From: Nocardioides sp. | GTDB taxonomy: Bacteria > Actinomycetota > Actinomycetes > Propionibacteriales > Nocardioidaceae | DNA: 64,000 bases | Direction of reading: 5' to 3' | NCBI GenBank assembly: GCA_037045645.1 | Contig: JBAOIH010000004.1 | Span: forward strand, 186,001-250,000 | Shown here: positions 45,489 to 57,282 of the stretch, piece after piece | Layout of the letters: every line of letters starts with the position of its first letter | Position numbering within the stretch: position 1 is the stretch's first letter | The notes under the pieces: model-generated | Database searches by the model: none | Told to the model about the DNA's origin: nothing | Seen by the model: the letters and a program-made list of their open reading frames with translations, nothing else | Position numbers and translations under genes: made by a program

Positions 45489-46484
45489 GTGGACCTCGAC
45501 GCGTACGTGACCGCGCACGCCGGTGACTGGCTGCGTCTGGAGGAGTTGACCAAGCGCCGTCGTCTCACGGGCGAGGAGAGCGACGAGTTCGTCGACCGCT
45601 ATCAGCAGGTCGCCACCCACCTGTCGGTCGTACGCACTTCTGCGCCCGATGCCGCGTTGGTGTCCTATCTGTCGTCGATCCTGGCGCGAGCCCGGATCCG
45701 CTCGATCGGCACCAAGGGCGCTTCGTGGCGAGGCGTGGGCCGATTCCTGACCGAACGCTTCCCCGCCGCGCTCTATCGGCTGCGCTGGTGGTGGCTGACC
45801 ACGATGTCGGTGAGTTATCTGCTCACCGGCATCGCGATGTGGTGGCTGCTGCGGCACCCCCAGGTCGAGCAGAGCCTGCTCACGCCCGACCAGGTGGACC
45901 AACTGGTCAACCACGACTTCGAGAACTACTACTCCGAGAGCGCAGCCTCGCACTTCGCCTTCCAGGTGTGGGTCAACAACGCCTGGGTGAGTGCGCTGTG
46001 TCTGGCGTTCGGGATCCTCGGCGCGCCGGTGATCTGGCTGCTCTATCAGAACCTGCTCAACCTCGCGATCATGGGCTCGATCCTGATCCGCCACGATCAC
46101 GGCGGGCACTTCTTCGGGTTGATCCTGCCCCACGGGCTGCTCGAACTCACCGCCGTCTTCGTCGCCGGTGGCGTCGGCCTGCGACTGTTCTGGTCGTGGA
46201 TCAAACCTGGTCCGCTCACCCGGGTGCAGTCCGTCGCACAAGAGGGGCGTACGGCCGGCACGGTTGCGATGGGACTCGTGCTCGTGCTCTTCGTCAGTGG
46301 GCTGATCGAGGGCTTCGTGACGCCGTCCCCGTTGCCCACGTGGGCTCGTGTGGGGATTGGCATCGTGGCCGAGTTGGCGTTCTTGGCGTACGTCTTCACC
46401 CTCGGCCGCAGCGCTTATCTGGCAGGTGACACCGGCGATCTCGACGTGGAACTCTTGGAAGACCGGGTCGCCACCGCCCAATAG
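45489..46484 (+). CDS. SpoIIM-family membrane protein
   Basis: 331 residues, GTG start. Stage II sporulation M-like membrane core: WWWLTTMSVSYLLTGIAMWWL, FAFQVWVNNAWVSALCLAFG, LLYQNLLNLAIMGSILI, FFGLILPHGLLELTAVFVAG. In non-sporulating actinobacteria this family sits next to RDD and MoxR/DUF58 genes and is probably an envelope membrane protein. It converges with DUF58 with a 2-bp gap. Confidence 0.88.
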   Translation: MDLDAYVTAHAGDWLRLEELTKRRRLTGEESDEFVDRYQQVATHLSVVRTSAPDAALVSYLSSILARARIRSIGTKGASWRGVGRFLTERFPAALYRLRWWWLTTMSVSYLLTGIAMWWLLRHPQVEQSLLTPDQVDQLVNHDFENYYSESAASHFAFQVWVNNAWVSALCLAFGILGAPVIWLLYQNLLNLAIMGSILIRHDHGGHFFGLILPHGLLELTAVFVAGGVGLRLFWSWIKPGPLTRVQSVAQEGRTAGTVAMGLVLVLFVSGLIEGFVTPSPLPTWARVGIGIVAELAFLAYVFTLGRSAYLAGDTGDLDVELLEDRVATAQ

Positions 46485-46486
46485 CT

Positions 46487-47779
46487 CTACAGCAGCCCTT
46501 GCCGCTTCAACATCAGGTAGTGGTCGGCCAACTTCGGCGGCAACGACTCCGCACTGGCATCGACCACGTCGACACCGAGCGTCTTGAGCAGATCGCCCGT
46601 CCTGCGCCGTCGCCCCAACACCTGTGCTGCTGCCGCCGCGTCGTACACCTGATCCACCGTCACGCGCGAGGCAGCCAACTCAGGCAGCGCGGGATCCTGC
46701 ACCGAGGCGAGTACGACGCGATGGTGCGCCGTCAGGGTCGGCAACACCGGAAGCAACCCCTCTTCGATCGCAGCCGGCTCCAGCGGGGTCAGCAGCACCA
46801 CGAGCGCCCGCTGGCGCCCCAACTGCTGCACTGCGGCAGCCAGCCCCGACCAGTCGGCCTCGGCCAACACCGGTTCGAGGTCAGCCATCGCGTCCTGCAG
46901 GTTCGACGTGACGTCACGCGAGCCCGCCGATCGCAGCCGCGACCGAACCCGCCGATCGCCTGCCACGAAGTCGATCCGGTCGCCTGCTCGCGCGGCCAGA
47001 GCCGCGAGCAGGAGTGCCGCGTCCATCGCCGAATCCAGCCGGGGCACGTCCTCGACGCGTGCGGCGGACGTACGCGAGGTGTCGAGCACCAGCACCACGC
47101 GCCGGTCCCGCTCGGGCTGCCAGGTGCGTACGACCACGTTGCGGCTGCGTGCGCTGGCGCGCCAGTCGATCGAGCGCACATCGTCGCCGCGCACATACTC
47201 GCGCAGTGAGTCGAACTCCGTGCCCTGACCGCGCACCCGGATCGCGGCGCGCCCGTCCAATTCGCGCAGCCGCTGCAATCGCGACGGCAGATGCTTGCGC
47301 GACTCGAAGGGTGGTAGCGAGCGTACGGCGCCGTCGATGTCCACCGTCGCCTGGCGAGCAGCCAGCCGCAGCGGACCCCACAGGCGCACGGTGACGCCGA
47401 CTGCGCGCAGGTCGCCGCGACGGATCGGTGTCAGCATGGTCTCCGCACGCGTCCGACCGTGCGGCTCCAGGTCGAGTCTGTGCCGATTGCCGCTCGCGCC
47501 TGCGGTCGGCTGCCAGGCGTCACGCAGCAGGCCGCGCATGGACCGGTTGGTCGGGTTGTGGACGAGCAACCGGGTCGCGATCGGATAGCCCAAGCGGGTC
47601 TGTCCGACGGGAGGACGTTGCATCGCCAGGGACGTCGGTCGTGGCGCCAGCACCCAGTCGAGCAACGTCACCAGGGCGACGAGCAGCAGCCACAGCCACA
47701 CCGTGCTCATGGCAGGGCGCAGCACCGCCGGGACAAGCCCGGCGAGCAGCAGCAGCGGCACTCGCCCGGAGATGATCAA
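46487..47779 (-). CDS. DUF58 domain protein, MoxR partner
   Basis: 430 residues. Two membrane helices (VPLLLLAGLVPAVL and VWLWLLLVALVTLLDWVLA) are followed by a beta-rich part, the DUF58 signature DSLREYVRGDDVRSIDWRASARS, and a vWA-like fold (VVLVLDTSRTSAARVEDV). The likely start is TTG 47779, preceded by GAGG and eight bases after the MoxR stop. It works with the MoxR ATPase, by family knowledge, in assembling or activating envelope proteins. Confidence 0.88.
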   Translation of the reverse strand: MIISGRVPLLLLAGLVPAVLRPAMSTVWLWLLLVALVTLLDWVLAPRPTSLAMQRPPVGQTRLGYPIATRLLVHNPTNRSMRGLLRDAWQPTAGASGNRHRLDLEPHGRTRAETMLTPIRRGDLRAVGVTVRLWGPLRLAARQATVDIDGAVRSLPPFESRKHLPSRLQRLRELDGRAAIRVRGQGTEFDSLREYVRGDDVRSIDWRASARSRNVVVRTWQPERDRRVVLVLDTSRTSAARVEDVPRLDSAMDAALLLAALAARAGDRIDFVAGDRRVRSRLRSAGSRDVTSNLQDAMADLEPVLAEADWSGLAAAVQQLGRQRALVVLLTPLEPAAIEEGLLPVLPTLTAHHRVVLASVQDPALPELAASRVTVDQVYDAAAAAQVLGRRRRTGDLLKTLGVDVVDASAESLPPKLADHYLMLKRQGLL

Positions 47780-47789
47780 CGACAGCGCC

Positions 47790-48769
<980 letters not shown>

Positions 48770-48773
<4 letters not shown>

Positions 48774-49882
48774 GAGCGGCGTACCTCTTTCTCCAACTCG
48801 GACAGAGCGTTGGCCAGACCGATCAGGTCGGCATCGGTGGATGGGACGGGAGCGGCGTCGTCGACCAGGAAGGTGACCTGCTCGAGCGGTCGGCCGGTGT
48901 GTCTGGACACTTCACGCAGGAGGGCCGCGACGTCGTCCAGGGGCAGGCGCAGATGTTCGGCGAGCGTACGACGGGTTGCGGCACGCAGTTCGCGCACGGC
49001 GTGCGTACGGTCGTGAGCGCGCCGATAGAGACGGCCGCGACTCTTGGTCGTCTCCACGGCCTTCACCACGACCGGGAGCGGCTCCACGGCCAGGCGACCC
49101 AGCCGACGGCCCTGCCACCACAACATCGCGAGCAGCGCCAGGGCGATCAGCCAGAGAGCCGGACGCAACCACTTCGGCAGGAGTGCGGCCAGCGTGCTGT
49201 CGCCGGAGTTCAACTTCTCCGCAGGGGAGGGGGCGTACCAGATCAGTCGGTCGCTCTGACCGAGCAACCGCAGACCGATCGCGGCGTTGTCGCCGTCGAG
49301 GATGTGGCCGTTCGCGATCACCGACGGCGCGCCCAGGAGCAGCAGGTTCGGCTCGGGTTGGGCCAGCAGCACGCCTGCGTCGGTGGCGAAGCAACCCTGA
49401 TCGGTGTCGTAGACCGCGCTCTGGTCCGTCTCCAACCGCAGGTCCCCGAGGAGAGCTTCGAGTTCGGGGTCGGTGCAGTCGGAGAGTGCGCTGTGTCCGC
49501 TCCACGTGTTCACGCCGTTCGGCAGGTCGAGGTGCTCGGTCACCAGCGCGGTGGGAAGGACCAGGATCACCCGAGTCGAGGAGGTCAACTCGCGCAGTCT
49601 GTCGAGCGGACGCGTGCCGAGGTTCTCGGTGCCGGTGACGAGCACCGTGTCGGACGCGGACGGAGCGATCGACTCGACACCCTCGATCGTACGCACGATG
49701 TGGAGGTCGACGCCTTGGTCGCCGAGCACCTCGGCGATCGCCTTGGCGCCGGAGCGGGCCGGGTTGTCGGGGTCGAGTGCGGCGCTGGTTCGCGACCCGC
49801 CGATGAGCACCGCGAGGGACAACGCGAAGAGCAGGCCCGCGGCGATGAGCAGCGTCGTGCGGTGTCGTTGCCACCATTTCAT
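48770..49882 (-). CDS. DUF4350 domain membrane protein
   Basis: 370 residues. An N-terminal helix (LLIAAGLLFALSLAVLIGG) is followed by an extracytoplasmic DUF4350 part (NPARSGAKAIAEVLGDQGVDL, DTVLVTGTENLGT), a second helix (LWLIALALLAMLWWQGRRLG) and a cytoplasmic helical tail. It is part of the MoxR/DUF58 operon with ATGA overlaps on both sides. Function unknown; membership suggests an accessory of the MoxR system. Confidence 0.85.
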
Positions 49883-50484
49883 CGCGCACCTGCCAGGGCG
49901 TCGTCCAGGGCCAGCATTCGGACCCCTTGCTCACGGATCGCTTCGCGGTGGCCGTACGCGATCAGGTCGAAGACTGCGCTGGCTTGTGACATCTCGACCC
50001 CGAGCGTGGGGAACTCGACAGCCACCGCCGCAGCGATCTCACGCGCGGTCGCACCGGGCAGGTCGTCCAAGCGGCCGGTCTCGATCTGGCGCAGGGCGGC
50101 GGCGCGATACCCCTCCAGGACGACGTCGTCCCAACGGCCGTCCGCCAGTGCGGCGTCGGCTGACGCGCGATGTTCGGCGGCCGTACGCCGGCCGTCCGCG
50201 AAGACCTCTGCCCCGCTGCCTCCCGACTTGCGCGCCGACCGGCTCGGCCGGGTGAGCAGGAAGGCAGTGCCCATCAGGACTGCCAGGAAGAGGATCAGGC
50301 CGAAGAAGAACAGCAGCGGCGGGGTGTTGCTTGCCGCGTCGATCGCCCGCAGCAGTGTGGTCTGCACCCACTGGATGAAGCGCGAGACGTACTCCTGATC
50401 GGCATATTCGGACTTCAACATCTCGCGACGCAGCAGCGAGCGCCCCTCGGCCCCGGACGGGTCGAGAGGCGGCTCGGCAAGCAT
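49879..50484 (-). CDS. DUF4129 domain protein
   Basis: 201 residues from ATG 50484. One membrane helix (PPLLFFFGLILFLAVLMGTAFLL) is followed by a cytoplasmic DUF4129-like helical domain (ALADGRWDDVVLEGYRAAALRQIE, DLPGATAREIAAAV). This domain is found in or near transglutaminase-like proteins in MoxR clusters. Its stop overlaps the DUF4350 start. The frame extends much further upstream but there it is a shadow of the next gene. Confidence 0.82.
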   Translation of the reverse strand: MLAEPPLDPSGAEGRSLLRREMLKSEYADQEYVSRFIQWVQTTLLRAIDAASNTPPLLFFFGLILFLAVLMGTAFLLTRPSRSARKSGGSGAEVFADGRRTAAEHRASADAALADGRWDDVVLEGYRAAALRQIETGRLDDLPGATAREIAAAVAVEFPTLGVEMSQASAVFDLIAYGHREAIREQGVRMLALDDALAGAR

Positions 50485-50495
50485 CGCGAGCGGCC

Positions 50496-51606
50496 TCACG
50501 CGCGGGTGATCCCGGCGCGATTCATCAACTCCACGTCGAAGGCTTCCTTGCGGATCCGCAGGTCGAGGTATTGCAGCGCCGTCACGCTGCCGGTGAAGGG
50601 GGCGACGAACGCGGTGGTGATTACGGTGCTCACCGCTTGGGTGAGCATGAAGATCAGCAGGAAGTACTGCGTCGTCGCTCCGGCCATCATGCCCACCTGT
50701 CCCAGGAAGCTGAAGGGCATGGCCAGCATGCTGCTGGCGATCTGGGCGACGATCAGCGTCAGGACAGCGATGCCGAACGTACGCCAGAACGCGCGCGAAG
50801 CTCAGCGAGTAGCCGCGCCGGATCGCCTCGATGACGCCGATGGGTTCGAGCATCAGCGCCGGCACCGGCAGGTAGTAGAACCGGATCCAGAACCATGGCA
50901 TGAAGATCAAGAACGCCGGCACGCTCACCGCGGCCCAGCCGGCGATCACCCACCCCGACGGGGAGGCCAGGATGACCAACGCCCACGCGCCGATGTAGAC
51001 GGCCAAGATCAAGGTGGTCACGAAGCCGAGCAGCAGCGCCAGACCGATCAGGCGCCAGCGTTTGCCGGCGGTGGCGGCCCACGCCTCGCCGAGCGTCATC
51101 CGGCGCCCGACCGCCGCACCGGCGACGACGCGCGCGATCATCCCGGTGACCAGGATCAGGCCGAGGCTCTGCAGCACGGCGCCGAGGCCGAAGGAGCCCA
51201 GCGACGAGGCCATCCCGATGGCGTCGCGCTGACTGAAGTCGGTGGCTTCGGGGTCGATGCTCATGTCGAGGGCGAACGTCAAGATCGCGGTCAGTACGAC
51301 GGGGATGGCCATCGCCACGCCCGCGACCAACACCGCAGCGCCGACGGTCGCCTTGGGGTTGAACCTGATGATCTTGAAGGCAGCGTCGTAGATGTCGCCC
51401 AGGGTCAGCGGTCGGAGCGGGATCGCGCCCGGCTTGTGGGCCGCCCCGGCGAACATGCCCGGCTGGTGGGCCCACGGGGGCAGGCCCGGTCCGGGCGGTT
51501 GCCCCCATCCCCAGGTCGATGGGGATTGATGGGTCGGCGGCAACGATTGCGGGTCCGAGGCCGATCCCGGTGCTCCGGGGGCGGGATACTCGTCGGGGCC
51601 GGTCAT
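50496..51606 (-). CDS. Multi-pass membrane protein, GdpP-membrane-domain-like (one frame slip)
   Basis: A Pro/Gly-rich cytoplasmic start (MTGPDEYPAPGAPGSASDP) precedes the core: GAIPLRPLTLGDIYDAAFKIIRFNPK, then six or more membrane helices. One extra base near 50799 breaks the frame in RGYSLSF-RAFWRTFGIAV; the correct frame then runs to RKEAFDVELMNRAGITRA. Length 1111 minus one is exactly 370 codons. This resembles the membrane domain attached to glycerophosphodiester phosphodiesterases in actinobacteria. It is the first gene of the MoxR operon. Confidence 0.78.
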
Positions 51607-51984
51607 GCTCGCTATCCTTCCAGCCACGCTCAATCCGACACCTTTTCGGTGCGCTGAGATGGACGCCTCTTCTCGATTTGGTCTCCTCGTCCGGCTCTGC
51701 CAAGATTGCACGGTTGCTCCGGCAGGTGCCGGGGTGCGACGCACATTGACTGCTGAATCGCTTCTCCCGAACGAGATCGGTGGCTGACGTGCGCTCACCC
51801 CGATCTGGGCCATCAGTTTCACGGCCCGGGCCAAGCGATCAGCACAAACCCTTGTGTCTGGCGTCGCGGGCAACACGACCCGATTCCTGAAGAGGAAGAC
51901 GCGGGCTCGTCGTGAGAAATAGCACGACACGCCCGACCGCGGGGGTCGGGAACTGGACACTTACGAGAAGGACGAGAGAGACAG
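51607..51984. other. S10-operon leader region, no gene seen
   Basis: 378 bases between the divergent membrane gene and rpsJ. TTGACT at 51746 could be a -35 element, but no good -10 follows at 16-18 bases. A hairpin, CCCGACC/GGTCGGG around GCGGG, lies at 51932-51950, about 35 bases before rpsJ, and may be part of leader control. No L4-binding leader of the E. coli type is recognised. Confidence 0.45.
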
Positions 51985-52293
51985 ATGGCGGGACAGAAGA
52001 TCCGCATCAGGCTCAAGGCCTATGACCACGAGGTGATCGACACCTCGGCGCGCAAGATCGTGGACACGGTCACCCGTACGGGTGCGAAGGTCGCCGGCCC
52101 GGTGCCGTTGCCCACCGAGAAGAACGTCTATTGCGTCATCCGCTCGCCGCACAAGTACAAGGACAGCCGCGAGCACTTCGAGATGCGCACCCACAAGCGG
52201 CTGATCGACATCATCGACCCGACCCCGAAGACCGTCGACTCGCTGATGCGTCTCGACCTTCCGGCCGGTGTCGACATCGAGATCAAGCTCTGA
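51985..52293 (+). CDS. rpsJ: 30S ribosomal protein S10
   Basis: 102 residues, the usual length: IRLKAYDHEVIDTSARKIV, VPLPTEKNVYCVIRSPHKYK and SREHFEMRTHKRLIDIIDP. It is part of the 30S head and, as NusE, of antitermination complexes. It is the first gene of the S10 operon. A GAGAGAGACAG tract precedes the ATG. Confidence 0.98.
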   Translation: MAGQKIRIRLKAYDHEVIDTSARKIVDTVTRTGAKVAGPVPLPTEKNVYCVIRSPHKYKDSREHFEMRTHKRLIDIIDPTPKTVDSLMRLDLPAGVDIEIKL

Positions 52294-52315
52294 GCTGGGC
52301 GAAAGAGATACTGAG

Positions 52316-52981
52316 ATGGCTAAGACTCTGGAACGCAACGTGAAGGGCCTGCTGGGCACCAAGCTCGGCATGACCCAGGTGTGGGACGAGAACAACCGCG
52401 TCGTCCCCGTGACCGTCATCGCGGTGACCACCAACGTCGTGACCAAGATCCGCAAGCCCGAGACCGATGGCTACAACGCCATCCAGGTCGGCTATGGCGA
52501 GATCGAGGCGCGCAAGGTCACCAAGCCCGAGGCGGGTCAGTTCGCGAGCGCCGGTGTGTCTCCGCGACGCCACGTCGTCGAGATCCGCACCGCCGACGCC
52601 GCCGCCTACACCCTCGGCCAGGAGTTGGCCGTCGACACCTTCGCTGCTGGCGAGGACATCGACGTGACCGGCACCAGCAAGGGCAAGGGCTTCGCCGGCA
52701 CCATGAAGCGCCACGGGTTCTCCGGTGTCGGCGCTTCGCACGGTGCTCACCGCAACCACCGCAAGCCGGGTTCCATCGGCGCCTGCGCGACTCCCGGTCG
52801 CGTCTTCAAGGGCACCCGCATGGCCGGTCGGATGGGCGGCGACACCGTCACCACCCAGAACGTCACCGTGCACGCGGTCGACACCGACAAGGGCATCGTC
52901 CTGATCAAGGGTGCCGTCCCCGGCCCCAAGGGCGGCCTCGTGGTGCTTCGCAGCGCGGCCAAGAAGAACCAGGAGGGCTGA
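52316..52981 (+). CDS. rplC: 50S ribosomal protein L3
   Basis: 221 residues from ATG 52316: GLLGTKLGMTQVWDENN, TGTSKGKGFAGTMKRHGFSG and SIGACATPGRVFKGTRMAGRMG. L3 binds near the peptidyl-transferase centre and starts 50S assembly. The following rplD starts five bases after its stop. Confidence 0.98.
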   Translation: MAKTLERNVKGLLGTKLGMTQVWDENNRVVPVTVIAVTTNVVTKIRKPETDGYNAIQVGYGEIEARKVTKPEAGQFASAGVSPRRHVVEIRTADAAAYTLGQELAVDTFAAGEDIDVTGTSKGKGFAGTMKRHGFSGVGASHGAHRNHRKPGSIGACATPGRVFKGTRMAGRMGGDTVTTQNVTVHAVDTDKGIVLIKGAVPGPKGGLVVLRSAAKKNQEG

Positions 52982-52986
52982 GCGAC

Positions 52987-53898
52987 ATGGCTACCAAGTC
53001 CCTGTCCGTGGACTTCCCCGCCGAGATCTTCGGCGTCGAGGTCAACGTGCCCCTAATCCACCAGGTCGTCGTGGCCCAGCAGGCCGCGGCCCGCCAGGGC
53101 ACGCACGCCACCAAGACCCGCGGCGAGGTCCGCGGTGGTGGCCGCAAGCCGTACAAGCAGAAGGGCACCGGTCGCGCTCGCCAGGGCTCGACCCGCGCTC
53201 CGCAGTTCGCCGGTGGTGGCACCGTCCACGGCCCGCAGCCGCGCAACTACAGCCAGCGGACCCCCAAGAAGATGATCGCCGCCGCGCTTCGTGGCGCGCT
53301 CTCCGATCGGGCGGCCAACGGCCGGATCCACGTCGTGGACTCGCTGGCCGGTGGCGACAAGCCGTCGACCAAGGCCGCGCTGAGCACGCTGTCGGGTCTG
53401 TCCGAGCGTACGAAGTTCCTGGTCGTGCTGGAGCGTTCCGACGCGTTGACCTGGCTCTCGCTGCGTAACGCGCCGGAGGTCCACATCGTCGCGGTCGACC
53501 AGCTCAACACCTACGACGTCTTGTGCGCCGAGGACCTGGTCTTCACCAAGGGTGCGTACGACGCGTTCGTCGCCAAGGCCTCCGGCACCGCCAAGGCTGA
53601 GAAGCCCGCCAAGGCCGCCGAGCCCCAGGTCGCCGCGTTCGCCGACGTGGCTGCCGACGACGAGCCCCAGTTCGAGGGCGCTGTCAAGGCCGGCGCCGAG
53701 GGCGAAGGCCCCGAGGGCTACGAGATCAAGGGCAACGCCCAGTCGATGAAGTACCACGCCCCCGGCGGTCGTTGGTACGACGCGACAGTCGCGGAGTACT
53801 GGTTCAAGACCGCGGCCGAGGCCGAGGCCGCCGGCTTCGTCGAGGCCGGCTCCAAGGCTTCGATCGAGCAGAGCCACGCTGAGGAGGACGACAAGTGA
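52987..53898 (+). CDS. rplD: 50S ribosomal protein L4 with a C-terminal extra domain
   Basis: 303 residues, about 90 more than usual. Residues 1-210 are normal L4 (TRGEVRGGGRKPYKQKGTGRARQG, FAGGGTVHGPQPRNYSQ, TYDVLCAEDLVFTKGAYDAF). An Ala/Lys/Glu linker follows, then a compact segment: EIKGNAQSMKYHAPGGRWYD, TVAEYWFKTAAEAEAAGFVEA. The pattern GN..S..YH.P....Y..T.AE.WF.T...A..AGF recurs in actinobacterial proteins as a small domain. It overlaps rplW (GTGA). Confidence 0.96.
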   Translation: MATKSLSVDFPAEIFGVEVNVPLIHQVVVAQQAAARQGTHATKTRGEVRGGGRKPYKQKGTGRARQGSTRAPQFAGGGTVHGPQPRNYSQRTPKKMIAAALRGALSDRAANGRIHVVDSLAGGDKPSTKAALSTLSGLSERTKFLVVLERSDALTWLSLRNAPEVHIVAVDQLNTYDVLCAEDLVFTKGAYDAFVAKASGTAKAEKPAKAAEPQVAAFADVAADDEPQFEGAVKAGAEGEGPEGYEIKGNAQSMKYHAPGGRWYDATVAEYWFKTAAEAEAAGFVEAGSKASIEQSHAEEDDK

Positions 53899-54197
53899 GC
53901 ACCCTGCACAAGGACCCGCGCGACATTCTGCTTGCGCCCGTCGTGTCGGAGAAGAGCTACGGCCTCCTCGACGCCAACAAGTACACCTTCCTCGTCCGTC
54001 CGGACGCCAACAAGACCGAGATCAAGATCGCGGTCGAGAAGGTGTTCAACGTCAAGGTCACCTCGGTGAACACGATCAACCGCCAGGGCAAGACGCGCCG
54101 TACGCGCAACGGCCTGGGCAAGCGCAAGGACACCAAGCGCGCGATCGTGAGCCTCGCCGAGGGTCACCGCATCGACATCTTCGGCCCCGTTAGCTGA
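53895..54197 (+). CDS. rplW: 50S ribosomal protein L23
   Basis: 100 residues, GTG start inside the rplD stop: DILLAPVVSEKSYGLLDANKY, VNTINRQGKTRRTRNGLGKRKD. It lies at the exit tunnel and contacts trigger factor and signal recognition particle. rplB begins 28 bp later. Confidence 0.98.
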   Translation: MSTLHKDPRDILLAPVVSEKSYGLLDANKYTFLVRPDANKTEIKIAVEKVFNVKVTSVNTINRQGKTRRTRNGLGKRKDTKRAIVSLAEGHRIDIFGPVS

Positions 54198-54225
54198 CCG
54201 GGTCATACGAAGGACTGATTGAACA

Positions 54226-55059
<834 letters not shown>

Positions 55060-55074
55060 GGATAAGGAACGAAG

Positions 55075-55356
55075 ATGCCTCGCAGTCTGAAGAAGGGCCC
55101 CTTCGTCGACGGCCATCTGCAAAAGAAGGTCGACGCGGAGAACGAGAAGGGCACGCACAACGTCATCAAGACGTGGTCGCGCCGCTCCATGATCGTGCCG
55201 GACATGATCGGTCACACGATCGCCGTGCACGACGGCCGCAAGCACGTGCCGGTGTTCGTGACCGACTCCATGGTCGGCCACAAGTTGGGTGAGTTCGCGC
55301 CCACCCGCACCTACCGCGGACACGTCAAGGAAGACCGGAAGGGACGTCGTCGCTGA
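55075..55356 (+). CDS. rpsS: 30S ribosomal protein S19
   Basis: 93 residues: MPRSLKKGPFVDGHLQKKV, IKTWSRRSMIVPDMIGHTIAVHDG and LGEFAPTRTYRGHVKEDRKG. It forms the 30S head with S13. Its stop overlaps the rplV start (TGATG). Confidence 0.98.
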   Translation: MPRSLKKGPFVDGHLQKKVDAENEKGTHNVIKTWSRRSMIVPDMIGHTIAVHDGRKHVPVFVTDSMVGHKLGEFAPTRTYRGHVKEDRKGRRR

Positions 55357-55790
55357 TGGCTACCACCGAACGCAACCGTACGAGCGCTCGTCGCGAGACG
55401 CTGCTGGGCGACGCGCCCGGCGCCTTCGCCAGTGCCCGCTACCAGCGCATCTCGCCGATGAAGGCCCGCCGTGTCGTCGACATGGTCCGCGGCCTGCCCG
55501 TCGACGAGGCCCTGGTGCTGCTCTCCTTCGCCCCGCAGGCGGCGTCGGAGACCGTGTTCAAGGTGCTGGAGAGCGCCGTCGCGAACGCGGAGAACACCGA
55601 GGACCTCAACCGGGCCGACCTGGTCGTCTCGGTCGCGATGGTCGACGAGGGGCCCACCATGAAGCGGTGGCGTCCGCGCGCCCAGGGTCGCGCCACGCGG
55701 ATCAACAAGCGCACCAGCCACATCACGCTGGCCGTTCAGCCGGCCGACGTCGTGGTGGCGAGCAAGCAGAAGAAGGGGAAGGACGCCTGA
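55356..55790 (+). CDS. rplV: 50S ribosomal protein L22
   Basis: 144 residues: ISPMKARRVVDMVRGLPVDEAL, FKVLESAVANAENTEDLN and MKRWRPRAQGRATRINKRTSHITL, the tunnel loop. Overlaps both neighbours by one base at TGATG. Confidence 0.98.
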   Translation: MATTERNRTSARRETLLGDAPGAFASARYQRISPMKARRVVDMVRGLPVDEALVLLSFAPQAASETVFKVLESAVANAENTEDLNRADLVVSVAMVDEGPTMKRWRPRAQGRATRINKRTSHITLAVQPADVVVASKQKKGKDA

Positions 55791-56617
55791 TGGGCCAGAA
55801 GATCAACCCGAACGGGTTCCGGCTCGGCATCTCCACCGACCACAAGAGCCGTTGGTACGCCGACAAGCTCTACAAGAGCTACGTCGGTGAGGACGTCGCG
55901 ATCCGCAAGCTGCTCAGCAAGGGCATGGAGCGCGCCGGCATCGCCAAGGTCGAGATCGAGCGCACCCGCGACCGCGTACGCGTGGACATCCACACGGCAC
56001 GTCCGGGCATCGTGATCGGCCGTCGTGGCGCCGAGGCCGACCGCATCCGCGGCGAACTCGAGAAGCTCACGGGCAAGCAGGTTCAGCTCAACATCCTCGA
56101 GGTCAAGAACCCCGAGATCGACGCCCAGCTCGTCGCTCAGGGCGTGGCCGAGCAGTTGTCGGGCCGGGTCCAGTTCCGTCGCGCGATGCGCAAGGCGATG
56201 CAGACCTCGATGCGCTCGGGTGCCAAGGGCATCCGGATCCAGTGCTCGGGTCGTCTCAACGGCGCCGAGATGTCGCGTACGGAGTTCTACCGCGAAGGTC
56301 GAGTTCCGCTGCACACCCTGCGCGCCGACATCGACTACGGCTTCTACGAGGCCAAGACCACCTTCGGCCGCATCGGCGTGAAGGTCTGGATCTACAAGGG
56401 TGAGGTTGCCGGCACGCGCGCCGAGCGCCAGGCGCAGGCTGCTGCTCGCGCCGGTGCTCCCGGCCGTTCCGGTCGTCCCACCCGTGGCGGCGAGCGTCCC
56501 AACCGCGGCACCCGTGGCCAGCGCGACGACGCTCCCGCCGACTCCACTGCTACCCAGGGTGCGACCGAGGCTGCCGCGACCGGCGCCGAGGCCGCACCGA
56601 ACACCCAGGAGGGCTGA
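55790..56617 (+). CDS. rpsC: 30S ribosomal protein S3 with Gly/Arg/Ala-rich tail
   Basis: 275 residues: MGQKINPNGFRLGISTDHKSRW, the KH RNA-binding domain (PGIVIGRRGAEADRIRGEL), and GRLNGAEMSRTEFYREGRVPLHTLRADIDYG. The last 55 residues are low-complexity (GRSGRPTRGGERPNRGTRG and Ala/Thr repeats), typical of actinobacterial S3. Confidence 0.98.
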   Translation: MGQKINPNGFRLGISTDHKSRWYADKLYKSYVGEDVAIRKLLSKGMERAGIAKVEIERTRDRVRVDIHTARPGIVIGRRGAEADRIRGELEKLTGKQVQLNILEVKNPEIDAQLVAQGVAEQLSGRVQFRRAMRKAMQTSMRSGAKGIRIQCSGRLNGAEMSRTEFYREGRVPLHTLRADIDYGFYEAKTTFGRIGVKVWIYKGEVAGTRAERQAQAAARAGAPGRSGRPTRGGERPNRGTRGQRDDAPADSTATQGATEAAATGAEAAPNTQEG

Positions 56618-56620
56618 CCC

Positions 56621-57039
<419 letters not shown>

Positions 57040-57040
<1 letters not shown>

Positions 57041-57282
57041 TGGCTACCGATGCCACCAAGGCCCACGAGCTCGATGAGCTCAACGGTGCCGACCTCGAGG
57101 CCAAGCTGCGCGAGGCCAAGGAGGAGCTGTTCAACCTGCGCTTCCAGGCCGCGACCGGCCAGCTCGAGAGCCACGGCCGTCTGCGCACGGTCAAGAAGGA
57201 CATCGCCCGGATCTACACCGTCGTACGCGAGCGCGAGCTCGGCATCCGTACGGCTCCGGGCAGCGAGAAGGAGAACGCATGA
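57040..57282 (+). CDS. rpmC: 50S ribosomal protein L29
   Basis: 80 residues: LNGADLEAKLREAKEELFNLRFQAATGQLE and LRTVKKDIARIYTVVRERE, the two-helix L29 fold near the exit tunnel. It overlaps rpsQ (ATGA). Confidence 0.97.
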
